60,407 bases of DNA from contig NZ_AUNI01000003.1 in the NCBI RefSeq assembly GCF_000447795.1, positions 1 through 60,407 on the forward strand, given 5' to 3'. A program made the position numbers and the translations under genes. Source of the DNA: Bacteriovorax sp. Seq25_V (GTDB lineage Bacteria; Bdellovibrionota; Bacteriovoracia; Bacteriovoracales; Bacteriovoracaceae). The notes beneath the pieces are model-generated. The model was not told the DNA's origin and searched no databases. It worked only from the letters and a program-made list of their open reading frames with translations. Positions 7,196 through 16,089 of the stretch are shown here, piece by piece; the stretch's first letter is position 1, and each line of letters begins with the position of its first letter.

Positions 7196-8349
7196 AATTT
7201 GATTCTCAAAAATTCTTTGAGCAAATTCCAACTCCTGTTTACGAGTTTCTTGTTGAGATATCTCGTAAGGGATTTTGCCTAACTCTCGTAGGCGGAAGTG
7301 TTCGCGACTTCCTATTAACGGGAAGACTTTCTCATGATCTTGACTTTGAGATCAAGCACCTCTTTGAATACGATGAAGCAAGGTGGATGAGAATGCTGCA
7401 AAACCTTTTTGATAAACTACAAGATGAATTTAATGTAAGCATCAAGCATAAAGGGGTAGGGGTTTATACACTCGAGTTGTCTGGCTTTGACTTAGAGTTT
7501 TCATCTCCTCGTATTGAAATTTTTAAAGCAGGTGAGATTGGGCATTTAAACTTTGAGCCAAAATTTATTTCAAATCTTTCAACAGCAGAGGCGTTTAAAA
7601 GAAGAGATTTTACCTTCAATGCAATTGGAATATTTTTTGGCGTCGCAGGTGCTGACGACGAATTCACGATTGTCGATCCTTATAATGGTGTTGATGCACT
7701 TGAAGCAAAAGAATTAAGAGCGATCTCTTCAGACTTCTTTTTAGACCCTGTACGCTTTTTAAGAATGATTCGCTTTAGTGAGAAATTTAACTTTTCAATC
7801 GGTGATAGTCTAAAAAAAGAACTTGGAAAATTTAATCTCCAGGGCCTAGGAATATTTCACTTTTATCAGGAGTTTAAAAAATCGAAGTCGATCAATTTTT
7901 TTAGTATATTTTTTAAGCTTGTCTTAGAACATAATATTTCTTTAAGTAAGGAAATTGAAAAATTACGCTTTTTAAAAGATTTACGAGATATCTCAACTGG
8001 TGATCGAGGGGAGTTATTCTTTGCGCTCCAATCGTTTACAATTGAACAAAAAACCATTCTCATTGAGTGCTTTAATTTAAAGAAGAAGCTATTTCAGGGC
8101 TATTTAAAGTCATTTCAGATAATCGAAAAGTATCGACACGAAGGAACAATTGATGAAGAACTTGTAAGTACTTTTGAAGTCATTTATGAGGCAAACCTGG
8201 CAACTGAATTTTCTATTATCGATGAAATGAAATATAGAGAATTTTTAACACTTATAAAAAATAAACCAAAGTTTCAAAATCAAAATGATAAAAACTCTTT
8301 TTATCAATCTCTTGTGACCTCTTTAGCTAGGCAAAATTCTCCTAAATAA
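7186..8349 (+). CDS. CCA-adding/poly(A) polymerase-family tRNA nucleotidyltransferase, ATT start
   Basis: Class II nucleotidyltransferases of this family add CCA to tRNA 3' ends or A to RNA. The active-site motifs G-G-S-V-R-D (36-41) and D-L-D-F-E (51-55) lie upstream of the first ATG (7387, Met68), so an ATG start would remove catalysis. The frame is open from 7162 and contains no ATG, GTG or TTG before 7387. ATT at 7186 is preceded by GGAG at 7174-7177 with eight bases between, which fits a rare ATT start as in infC; ATA 7192 is an alternative. Later motifs R-R-D-F-T-x-N-A (139-146) and D-P-x-R-x-L-R (187-193) are intact. At 387 residues it is near family size. Whether it adds CCA, CC or A cannot be read from sequence alone. 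Confidence 0.85.
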   Translation: MSIKFDSQKFFEQIPTPVYEFLVEISRKGFCLTLVGGSVRDFLLTGRLSHDLDFEIKHLFEYDEARWMRMLQNLFDKLQDEFNVSIKHKGVGVYTLELSGFDLEFSSPRIEIFKAGEIGHLNFEPKFISNLSTAEAFKRRDFTFNAIGIFFGVAGADDEFTIVDPYNGVDALEAKELRAISSDFFLDPVRFLRMIRFSEKFNFSIGDSLKKELGKFNLQGLGIFHFYQEFKKSKSINFFSIFFKLVLEHNISLSKEIEKLRFLKDLRDISTGDRGELFFALQSFTIEQKTILIECFNLKKKLFQGYLKSFQIIEKYRHEGTIDEELVSTFEVIYEANLATEFSIIDEMKYREFLTLIKNKPKFQNQNDKNSFYQSLVTSLARQNSPK

Positions 8350-8416
8350 ATAACCACTGGCTTTTATAACAGATTTCTGTCAAAATTAAACTGGGTAAAT
8401 TCTTCGTGGAGAAATT

Positions 8417-8833
8417 ATGGTAGATATACATTCAATCATTAAGACTCATCGAAATAAAGTTGATGAAGGTGAAATCGTTAACCTCGATTTTGATGAACCA
8501 ACTACTTCTGAAATCCCAGATGTTTTCTTTGATAACATTCTTGTAAATTTTAAACTTTCACGCCTAGAGACAATAGTACTGATGTACCTTTACCGAAAGG
8601 TATGGTGTCGATCAAATATGTATCAAAAGCATGGTATCTCTCAACTCTTGTCTTTGACTGACATGGTTAAGCAATTAGACTTTAAGATTGAAGAGATTCA
8701 CTCAGCAATACGCAAGCTAGAAAATTTTGGATTTATCGTTACGATTCGTATTGGACAGTACTTTGTTCGTCGTTACTTCACGAAAGATCTTGATGCTCAG
8801 TTTGGACAAACTTACGACGATTTTGAGGTATAG
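8417..8833 (+). CDS. Putative winged-helix DNA-binding protein
   Basis: The protein has 138 residues, with GGAG five bases before ATG 8417. After an acidic N-terminal 45 residues it has a helix-turn-helix-like order: a helix with L-S-R-L-E-T-I-V-L-M-Y-L-Y, then L-L-S-L-T-D-M-V-K-Q-L-D-F, then I-H-S-A-I-R-K-L-E-N-F-G-F-I and a beta wing ending R-R-Y-F. This resembles MarR-like or replication-initiator-like winged helices. The family is inferred from this pattern, not from a known signature. It is encoded alone, followed by a terminator. Confidence 0.7.
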   Translation: MVDIHSIIKTHRNKVDEGEIVNLDFDEPTTSEIPDVFFDNILVNFKLSRLETIVLMYLYRKVWCRSNMYQKHGISQLLSLTDMVKQLDFKIEEIHSAIRKLENFGFIVTIRIGQYFVRRYFTKDLDAQFGQTYDDFEV

Positions 8834-8861
8834 CCCACTTTTGTTGGCTCTCTAATTTTTG
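8832..8861 (+). terminator. Probable intrinsic terminator
   Basis: AGCCCAC (8832-8838) pairs with GTTGGCT (8843-8849) with one mismatch and a TTTT loop; a short T-run follows at 8856-8860. It overlaps the stop of the winged-helix-like gene. Confidence 0.5.
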
Positions 8862-8950
8862 ATAGATAGTTAAATCTTACCCATTTAGCTCCAACTAGTT
8901 CATTTTCTTTCAAAATGATAGAATAAAGTAATCTTTATTTTAGGTGAGCA

Positions 8951-10753
8951 ATGGCGAATACGCAAAAAAACATTCTTTACATTGGTTCCGACAAGGGTTA
9001 CTGGTCTAACCTTACTCATCGCTTTAAGTTGAACTATCAACATGTTGAGTTTGATTTTATTAATCTACCTCCATGTAATATGGACACTGTGAATTCTCAG
9101 ATCCTTGAATGTCTCGATATTAATCCGTCCTTTGTTTATCTTGATTTATCAAAGACTGAACAACCTCTTTATCAACTGGGTCAATACCTTAAGAGAACAA
9201 CTGCTTTTGCTAATACGCCAGTTATCGGACTTATAGAGGATATTAATAAGCTTGAAGAAACTCTTCTTCTTGGTTTTGATTTTGTCTTTATCAAGTGCGC
9301 TGAGATTCATGATGTAATTTACCATCCATATTTTAAACGATTCCCTAAAGAAGCCCTTAAGAAAGATTTCGCCCTTGCTCGTACAACAATCGAATCAAAA
9401 GTTGTTGAGACGATGCGAATTGGATATTTTGCTGAAGACTATATGCATATTGAGTGTGATAGCGATTTTAACGTTGGTGATATTTTAAAAATTAAAACTT
9501 CGCTTCCTGAAGATTGTGTAAAGTCTAAATATTTCACAGTTAAACATAAGTCAGAACGTGACCTATATTACTCATATCGTTTTTCATACGACCTCGAATA
9601 TAAGCTTATTGATGATCTCGTTTTTAATAATGAAGACATAGAAGAGGCCAATAAGATTGCAGATGAAAAAGTTCGTAAAAATGCTATTGATCATATTCAA
9701 AAAGGTCGAAATCTAAAAATTGAAGAACATGAAAAAAATAAAATAAAGTTAAAGAAGAATCTTAAGGCGTGGATTAATGATAATAAAGACGCCAAGGTCG
9801 CAAAGAGAACAAAGGTTCTTATTGTCGATGAAAATCTCTCTTTTTTAACATCTGAAAAACGAAGACTAGATTCTTTCCCTTGCACAATAAGGATAGAAAC
9901 TGCTTTAAGCGATGACTTTATTCAAATTGATCACTACCTTCCTCAGTTAATTGTTTTTAAAATTCCTGAAGTCGTTCTCTCTGCACAGGAAGAAATGCTT
10001 CCAGAGGATAAGCAACATGAAATTAAAGTTAGAAACGAATCTAAGCTAACAGAATTTTTTTCAAGACTAGTTTCGAAAGTAAATTCGATTGAAGATTATA
10101 CTCCATTTATTATTATTTTTAATTGTAAGAGCTTCACCTCAAAAGCTTTCCAGGATACTTTTCGCTATGACTTTATCTTAACCAATCCGAATCGTATTGA
10201 TCTTGATATGATTTTGAAAATGGCAGATCTTTATCAGACTAAGCAAGACGAGAAGTTTAAAAAAGTTGTGCAGGATAAAATTGCCAAACTAAGAAAAGAA
10301 GATCCACTAAAGTATGGAAAGCTGAATATTTCAGACTTTGAAGAAAATCGTTTCTACGTAAGTAAGAAGCATAAACTTTCAAGAGCTTCATATGAGCAGG
10401 TTATTCAAATCAAAGCGATAAGTGAGTCAGAAGTTTACTTTTTAACAGAATATGCATTAGAGCTTGGAAATTATCGTTTGAGTGATCCCTTTCCTATGGT
10501 TATTAGACTTGTTCCTCAAGATGGAAAACCATTTCAACAGCAGGATGGAAAACTTCTCTACAAAAGTTTAATTCATTCGATTGGAGAAAATGAGAAGAAG
10601 GAATTGAGACGCCATATCAATGATGTTTATACGTCGCACAAAAAAGAAGAGCGTGAAAAAGAAGAAGCGGAATTTCAGGAGCTTAATAAGAAGGTCCTTG
10701 AAGAGGCCCTTGAGAAAGAGAAAAATGATAAACATGATCAAGACAAAGAGTGA
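8951..10753 (+). CDS. Double pseudo-receiver protein with PilZ-like middle
   Basis: The protein has 600 residues and is soluble. Residues 5-130 follow a receiver fold (I-L-Y-I-G start, Y-L-D-L-S with Asp65, P-V-I-G-L-I, F-I-K) but lack the acidic pair and the Thr/Ser switch. Residues about 150-225 look like a beta-barrel of PilZ type, without the R-x-x-x-R and D/N-x-S-x-x-G signature. Residues 285-400 look like a second receiver (K-V-L-I-V-D-E-N) in which the phosphoacceptor strand reads L-I-V-F-K-I-P, without Asp. The C-terminal 60 residues are a highly charged Lys/Glu helix. It is probably a signalling adaptor that is not phosphorylated; the domain calls are by pattern only. Confidence 0.75.
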   Translation: MANTQKNILYIGSDKGYWSNLTHRFKLNYQHVEFDFINLPPCNMDTVNSQILECLDINPSFVYLDLSKTEQPLYQLGQYLKRTTAFANTPVIGLIEDINKLEETLLLGFDFVFIKCAEIHDVIYHPYFKRFPKEALKKDFALARTTIESKVVETMRIGYFAEDYMHIECDSDFNVGDILKIKTSLPEDCVKSKYFTVKHKSERDLYYSYRFSYDLEYKLIDDLVFNNEDIEEANKIADEKVRKNAIDHIQKGRNLKIEEHEKNKIKLKKNLKAWINDNKDAKVAKRTKVLIVDENLSFLTSEKRRLDSFPCTIRIETALSDDFIQIDHYLPQLIVFKIPEVVLSAQEEMLPEDKQHEIKVRNESKLTEFFSRLVSKVNSIEDYTPFIIIFNCKSFTSKAFQDTFRYDFILTNPNRIDLDMILKMADLYQTKQDEKFKKVVQDKIAKLRKEDPLKYGKLNISDFEENRFYVSKKHKLSRASYEQVIQIKAISESEVYFLTEYALELGNYRLSDPFPMVIRLVPQDGKPFQQQDGKLLYKSLIHSIGENEKKELRRHINDVYTSHKKEEREKEEAEFQELNKKVLEEALEKEKNDKHDQDKE

Positions 10754-10794
10754 ATTCACTTTTAAATATCCCTAAAATTGTGTAGTTTCTTTCT

Positions 10795-11550
10795 ATGAAC
10801 TACTCAAATACTCTAGAACAGCTACATAAGAGCTTACAAGAACACCCATTATACAAGGCCCTAAATTCAATTGAAGACCTTCAGGTTTTCATGTCTTGGC
10901 ATGCATTTGCTGTTTGGGATTTCATGTCGCTTTTAAAATCACTGCAAAATACAATTACATGTACAACTCTTCCTTGGAGACCAAGTCCATATCCAAAAGA
11001 TGTTGTGAGATTTATCAATGAGATCGTAGTCGGAGAAGAGTCTGACAGTTGTCTTGATGGCGGTTATATTGATCATTTTTCAATGTATGTAGAGGCGATG
11101 AAAGAAGTTGGGGCACCAGTTGATGGTTTAAATTACGTCATTGAGACTTGTGACTTTTCAATTCTTCCAGCTCCAATTAGAAGCTTTGTTGAATTTAATA
11201 TTGGTCTAGCTCAAAATGGATTGCCTCATGAGGTTGCAGCAGCGTTCTTCTATGGTAGGGAAAATTTGATTCCAGATATCTTTGAACCAATCGTTTCTGA
11301 AATTAATGAAAAGTCACTAAATTGTCCAAACTTCAAGTACTACCTCGAAAGACATATTGAACTTGATGGTGGAGAGCACGGACATCTCGCTAAGAAATGT
11401 TTAGATTCATTAACTGGGCATGATGCAGAACTTGAAAGACAGGCATTTGAAGCGGCAAAGACTTCCTTACTACTTAGAGAAAAAATGTGGACTTATATTC
11501 TAGGGGAAATTCAAAGGTCGACTAGTAAGGCTTCTCTAGCTATTCACTAG
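10795..11550 (+). CDS. DUF3050 family protein (haem-oxygenase-like fold)
   Basis: The protein has 251 residues. It matches what I know of the DUF3050 family: H-P-L-Y near the N-terminus, F-M-S-W-H-A-F-A-V-W-D-F-M-S-L-L-K-S-L-Q, then L-P-W-R-P, E-I-V-x-x-E-E-S-D, and H-I-E-L-D-G-x-E-H-G near the C-terminus. The family has an all-helical fold related to haem oxygenase/TenA-like proteins, and the conserved His and Glu could bind metal. The reaction is unknown. No Shine-Dalgarno is seen before the ATG. Confidence 0.85.
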   Translation: MNYSNTLEQLHKSLQEHPLYKALNSIEDLQVFMSWHAFAVWDFMSLLKSLQNTITCTTLPWRPSPYPKDVVRFINEIVVGEESDSCLDGGYIDHFSMYVEAMKEVGAPVDGLNYVIETCDFSILPAPIRSFVEFNIGLAQNGLPHEVAAAFFYGRENLIPDIFEPIVSEINEKSLNCPNFKYYLERHIELDGGEHGHLAKKCLDSLTGHDAELERQAFEAAKTSLLLREKMWTYILGEIQRSTSKASLAIH

Positions 11551-11648
11551 AAAAACTCTTCTTTTCTTACATTTAGTACCAAAGAATACGTGTCCCGATT
11601 AAACTAGAAAGATAAAAGTATTTTTTGGTATTTTCATGGAGGAAAATG

Positions 11649-12839
11649 ATGAGAAAACTAGTTGTCCTAGGGGCAGTTATCCTTTCTTTTGCTACTCAAG
11701 CAGGCCTAGAAAGTTTTAATAATAGATTTGAATTTGTAAGAGAAGATGGAAAGCTTATCGCGGTAAGAGACCGTTCACTGAGTTCAAAATTTTCAATCAA
11801 GACTTATATTTCATACATCAAGAATGAGCTTTTAAAAGAGCAGGCATTGATGAATAGTTTTCAAGGTGATTACGAAAATGAAATCAAAAACCTTTTCTCT
11901 GATGGAGAGTCTCTTCGTGGAGAAAACAATGAAAGAGTTAATCATATCGTAAATTCAATGAAGGCACTTGGTCCTGTTGATTTTGAAGCAATTTTTTCAA
12001 ATGAAAATTTTGTTGAAGTTATGGAAAGCTTTGAAGGTAAACTAAGAGAAGCGATCTTCTATATTGATCCACAACTTGTTGCAAAACCTGATAACGCATC
12101 ATTTTTCTATAAGAGAAATGTAACTCACAAAGTTGTATCGTGGGCCTTAAACTTTGCTGCAAAAAAATTAAGTACAGTTCCACTACTTAATACTGCTTCA
12201 TATGCAATCGTTCAAATTGAAAAGATGATGACGACTCGTAGAATGTACCAACAAAATATGCTTCTTCATTATCTTGAAGTAAATGAAGCATCAGAACTTG
12301 GTCTTACAAAAGAAGAAGCTGACAGTATCTTCTCTTCAATCTATGAATCGAGAATTGAATGGTATGCATTCTGGGAATCAACTGATGCGAAATTAGATTG
12401 GACACACTTTGGATCAAATCGTTTCTATCAAAACTGGAGACTTGGAACGAATAAAATTAGAAGCTTCAAAGGAATCTATGACTCGATGGATGAGAGAGTT
12501 AACTTTGCTTTCAATGAAGTAACTTATAAAGGAGAGCGTGTACTTGTTAACCTTGTAAATAATCAAAACATGATAGACTCAAAGCCTGCTATTGCATACT
12601 CATTTGATAATCCAAAGAAGATTAAGAGAACGAGAGCGGTTTTAACTCTCGCAAGACTTGGACTAAGCTTTGTATCTCTACCGGCCATGATCAAAGATAT
12701 TGTTCAGGACTACATGAAGTCGTACTATGAGCAACAACAAATTACAGAAGGTGCTTTAATGGCATACTTCGAACAAAATGATATGACTGATGAAGCTAAG
12801 AACGTAAGATCTCAATTTATAAATCCATATTCATTCTAA
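11649..12839 (+). CDS. Hypothetical exported protein
   Basis: From ATG 11649 the protein has 396 residues. I choose this start because GGAGG at 11638-11642 stands six bases before it and it leaves a clean signal peptide (M-R-K, hydrophobic run, cleavage after T-Q-A-G near 19). The mature protein is helical and rich in aromatic residues. It has a hydrophobic segment around A-L-N-F-A-A-K-K-L-S-T-V-P-L-L and another near L-A-R-L-G-L-S-F-V-S-L-P, which could be amphipathic or membrane-associated. I do not recognise the family. A terminator follows directly. Confidence 0.78.
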   Translation: MRKLVVLGAVILSFATQAGLESFNNRFEFVREDGKLIAVRDRSLSSKFSIKTYISYIKNELLKEQALMNSFQGDYENEIKNLFSDGESLRGENNERVNHIVNSMKALGPVDFEAIFSNENFVEVMESFEGKLREAIFYIDPQLVAKPDNASFFYKRNVTHKVVSWALNFAAKKLSTVPLLNTASYAIVQIEKMMTTRRMYQQNMLLHYLEVNEASELGLTKEEADSIFSSIYESRIEWYAFWESTDAKLDWTHFGSNRFYQNWRLGTNKIRSFKGIYDSMDERVNFAFNEVTYKGERVLVNLVNNQNMIDSKPAIAYSFDNPKKIKRTRAVLTLARLGLSFVSLPAMIKDIVQDYMKSYYEQQQITEGALMAYFEQNDMTDEAKNVRSQFINPYSF

Positions 12840-12842
12840 AAA

Positions 12843-12867
12843 AAAGGCCACTTCGGTGGCCTTTTTC
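12843..12867. terminator. Bidirectional intrinsic terminator
   Basis: AAAGGCCAC and GTGGCCTTT form a nine-pair stem closed by a TTCG tetraloop (12843-12864), with A-run before and T-run after. It serves both the exported-protein gene from the left and ccsA from the right. Confidence 0.9.
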
Positions 12868-14396
12868 TATGCTACTTGTTTCGGTTCACTTTTTATTGTT
12901 ATACCTAAAATTATCAATTGTACGGCAAAGAAGCTTCCAAGAAAGATTGCTCCCCCTTCAGAAAACCCATATGAGTGAAGTCCTGAAGCTAAAATATAGT
13001 TAACGCCAAACCATGCCATCATAACACTCATAAAAGCTGCCGCGACAAGTGGTGCGAACCTCTTTGGTGGAATCCAATTCGTATATTTTCCGTGGAGGAT
13101 TGCCATATAAAAACAAAGTACAATCAGTGACCATGTTTCCTTTGGGTCCCATCCCCAGAAACGCCCCCACGAGTAATCTGCCCATACTCCACCAAGAATA
13201 ATTCCTGCGGCCAGCATCGTTACTCCATACTTTAAAGAAGTATAAATGACATCATTATAATAAACTTCATCTTTGTGTGTGAGGTGACCAAATTTCTTTT
13301 TGATAATTATCGTATTAGCAAGAATCCAACTCAGTGCGAGTGCCCCATAAGACATAATGATTGTCGTTACGTGCGTACTTAGCCAGAAGTTATCACGAAG
13401 AACTGGTACGAGTGGGCTAATGCTTGGTGATACCATTGAACCCGCAAAAGTAATCATCATAAGCGTACAGAGATTGTAGGCAAGACCCATATAGATAAAG
13501 ACTTTTTCCTTCTTAAAATGTCCAATGATAAGAGCAAGTAGAAGAGATCCGAACCCTGAAAAGATAACAGTCTCATACATATTTGTAATCGGTGCTCTTT
13601 CTGAAATATAAACTCTAAGTCCAAGGTATGTAAGTTGGATGAGAACTGTTAAAACCGAAAGTCCAAGTGAAATATAGAATCTCTTAAATAGTACAAGGGC
13701 CGCAAGCGCTAAAATTGTCGTAAGCATTGCCCAACCAGTAAGAGAGGCCTTGTCAAAGTAATACTCAACTAAATATTTGTCTCCTTCAACCTGGATATAC
13801 TCTTTCTTTGCTTCTTCAAAAGCATAAAGAAAAGGTGTCTGGCTAATTTTAGCTAGAGATTCAATTTTTTCCTGAGTAAGGAAAGAAGCAAGGGGAATCC
13901 AAGTCATCTCAGTTCCATTCGCCATTGGTAGTAGCCAGTTATTACTTGAAGTAATTTCTGAATAGAGACTAATTTTAGAAAGTAATTTTCCAAGATCTTT
14001 CTTGTAGCTACCTTCATCTTTTTGTCTCATCCATTCTGATCTAAGTTCACCTTGCATTGAGACTAATTCAGAAAGTGGCATTTCATGCTTTCCACCGAGA
14101 AATTCTCTTGTCTGGCTGTGGTCGATCGTCGTTGTTGCATTAAGGTTAACAGGTAGTCCGAATCCTTGTGCTGACAAAAGACAATAAGCTGTTGTCGCCT
14201 TATAGTCACCAACCTTACTCTTTCCGACAAGATGTTTAATTGATTCTTTTGCGTGGACACTCAGTGGCTTAATACGCCCACCTTGAAGGATTGGAAGCTT
14301 TCCTAGCTCTTCGTTACAAAAATATGTTTCTGAAGGTGCCTGGGCAAAAACAGTATGTAATTGTAGAAGAGCGAGTATAAAAACAATAAATTTCAT
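12867..14396 (-). CDS. ccsA: Cytochrome c biogenesis protein CcsA/ResC
   Basis: The protein has 509 residues. CcsA with ResB forms the system II machinery that brings haem across the inner membrane and ligates it to C-x-x-C-H of apocytochromes. It has an N-terminal signal-like helix, then a periplasmic part beginning L-P-I-L-Q-G-G-R-I-K-P-L, as in fused CcsBA proteins. About eight membrane segments follow, with the tryptophan-rich haem-handling motif W-G-R-F-W-G-W-D-P-K-E-T-W. Conserved His are seen in T-H-V-T-T-I-I-M-S-Y and S-G-L-H-S-Y. It lies 12 bp after resB and surely shares its transcript. Confidence 0.94.
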   Translation of the reverse strand: MKFIVFILALLQLHTVFAQAPSETYFCNEELGKLPILQGGRIKPLSVHAKESIKHLVGKSKVGDYKATTAYCLLSAQGFGLPVNLNATTTIDHSQTREFLGGKHEMPLSELVSMQGELRSEWMRQKDEGSYKKDLGKLLSKISLYSEITSSNNWLLPMANGTEMTWIPLASFLTQEKIESLAKISQTPFLYAFEEAKKEYIQVEGDKYLVEYYFDKASLTGWAMLTTILALAALVLFKRFYISLGLSVLTVLIQLTYLGLRVYISERAPITNMYETVIFSGFGSLLLALIIGHFKKEKVFIYMGLAYNLCTLMMITFAGSMVSPSISPLVPVLRDNFWLSTHVTTIIMSYGALALSWILANTIIIKKKFGHLTHKDEVYYNDVIYTSLKYGVTMLAAGIILGGVWADYSWGRFWGWDPKETWSLIVLCFYMAILHGKYTNWIPPKRFAPLVAAAFMSVMMAWFGVNYILASGLHSYGFSEGGAIFLGSFFAVQLIILGITIKSEPKQVA

Positions 14397-14408
14397 ATCA
14401 TCTCCGAT

Positions 14409-16034
14409 TTAGGCTTTAAGGCCTAGGATATCATTTTCTTTAGTCTTTTTTCTGTTGTTTAAATAATAGTGCCAAGTTGCTCCAAATACTAAAAGTAGAG
14501 AACCGAGGTATTTTAAAAAACGTCCTTGGTCTACGTTAACACTTAATGTAGAGCTGTACTGTCCTGTTTGCTCATCCTGTGAGTAAGATGCTTGATAGAA
14601 TGTAAAGCCATCATACTTTAGAGGATTATTCATATAAACGTGATGCTCAGATGTACCATTATTTTTAAATAGTGTTACAAAGCTTTCATAACTTGCAGGA
14701 TTGTTTGTTCCTGGATCTTTGTCCATCTTAAATTTTGAAAGAGTTAATTCAAATGGCAGCAGAAATGACTTCTTCGTCATATAGATATCAACTTTCTTCC
14801 CATCAATGAGTAGACTCACTGGTCTCTCACTTGTTACCCAGTAAGTTTGTCCACGAATATTGATCTTTGCGGCACGAACTTCACCTTTTATTAGTGCGCC
14901 TTTTGATTGAATAGGTGTCGTTGCTACAGGGATATAAGTTGGAACTAGCTCATTAGAATGTTTCAAAAGTGTAAGTTCAAATCCCATCCAAGGAAGATCC
15001 ATTTTCTTTTTGTCATTAAACTCTTGAATAACCCATTTCTTTTCATCCTTTTCAAAGAAGGCCGCTTGTTCTCCAAATAGGAAGAGGTGTGGCTTTTCTT
15101 CAAATAGTTTCTTTGAGAAAACTCTTACTGGTGCACCACTAATTGGTTTTAACTCTGCGTCGAGGGCCCAAGGAGAAACATCTGGAATAAAGGAGTAAAC
15201 AGTATCTTTTTCTCTAAAAGCGAAGAATCTCTTTTGTGTAGAAGTTTCTTTAATAGGTATTTTTAATTCTTCTGGCGTTGAACATTTTGCAGTTCTTGAG
15301 TCCCAGATGATAAGCCCAGATGGGTTGTTTTGCTTAAAGCACTCAATCATCGCATGTGGCAGATATGTAATATTCAAAAGACCCATTGTTAAAGAAGCTT
15401 TAAAGTCATAGGCCTCTGGGTGAAGTGAAAGAGTGAAGTCTTGTGCAACATTTGGATTGGCCACATTATAACTAGAAGAATGTGTGTTTGAAGAGGCCGT
15501 TGGCACAGACTCCTTAACCCACTCAAGTTTCTTTTCTGCAAACGGTAGGTAGCTTACAACTTCGATGTCATTGTACTTAATTCCAAGTTCTTTTTCCTTG
15601 GCGACATATGGCAGATTCAAAGTGGCACGTTTGTTGTCTTCTTCTGAAATGATTTCAATAACATCATCGTTTAAAACAATTTGGCGTGTCGGAGTCATAG
15701 GGTTTAAATGAATTGTTCCATCAATCCCGGCGATATATGTCGCAAAAGATCCAATTCCAATTATTATTAGACCAGTATGGATAACATAGAAACCGTAAAG
15801 TCTCTTTTTCAATGGCAGGCGTATAAGAGTTGCAAATAAAATACTTAAGAACATAAAGAACTGAAGCAGCATAAAAAGAGGGGTCTTATAGATTAGTCGA
15901 TTGGCATAATCTGTTCCATACCAACTTTCCATGAAAGTTCCGATGATCATCATGATTGTAAAAATTAAGATAATGACAACAGCAAACTTTAATCCACCTA
16001 TTGTCTTTTCAATTTTATGATAAATACTTTGCAT
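14409..16034 (-). CDS. resB: Cytochrome c biogenesis protein ResB (Ccs1)
   Basis: The protein has 541 residues. The ResB family is shown by three N-terminal membrane helices (the first after K-T-I-G-G-L-K-F-A-V, then F-M-L-L-Q-F-F-M-F-L, then the Y-V-I-H-T-G-L-I segment), a large periplasmic region of about 370 residues, and a final helix at Y-L-G-S-L-L-L-V-F-G. F-Y-Q-A-S-Y near the end is typical of the family. It partners CcsA in system II cytochrome c maturation. A mono-haem cytochrome c, a possible client, is encoded at 20486. Confidence 0.92.
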   Translation of the reverse strand: MQSIYHKIEKTIGGLKFAVVIILIFTIMMIIGTFMESWYGTDYANRLIYKTPLFMLLQFFMFLSILFATLIRLPLKKRLYGFYVIHTGLIIIGIGSFATYIAGIDGTIHLNPMTPTRQIVLNDDVIEIISEEDNKRATLNLPYVAKEKELGIKYNDIEVVSYLPFAEKKLEWVKESVPTASSNTHSSSYNVANPNVAQDFTLSLHPEAYDFKASLTMGLLNITYLPHAMIECFKQNNPSGLIIWDSRTAKCSTPEELKIPIKETSTQKRFFAFREKDTVYSFIPDVSPWALDAELKPISGAPVRVFSKKLFEEKPHLFLFGEQAAFFEKDEKKWVIQEFNDKKKMDLPWMGFELTLLKHSNELVPTYIPVATTPIQSKGALIKGEVRAAKINIRGQTYWVTSERPVSLLIDGKKVDIYMTKKSFLLPFELTLSKFKMDKDPGTNNPASYESFVTLFKNNGTSEHHVYMNNPLKYDGFTFYQASYSQDEQTGQYSSTLSVNVDQGRFLKYLGSLLLVFGATWHYYLNNRKKTKENDILGLKA

Positions 16035-16089
16035 TTATTGATCCTAAATTAAGAATTTCAGTAGTTTTGATTTATCACAATGGTGATAA

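Noticed and set aside
7387-7389. ATG 7387 as the start of the nucleotidyltransferase
   Set aside because: It removes both active-site motifs, which are intact in the same frame upstream.
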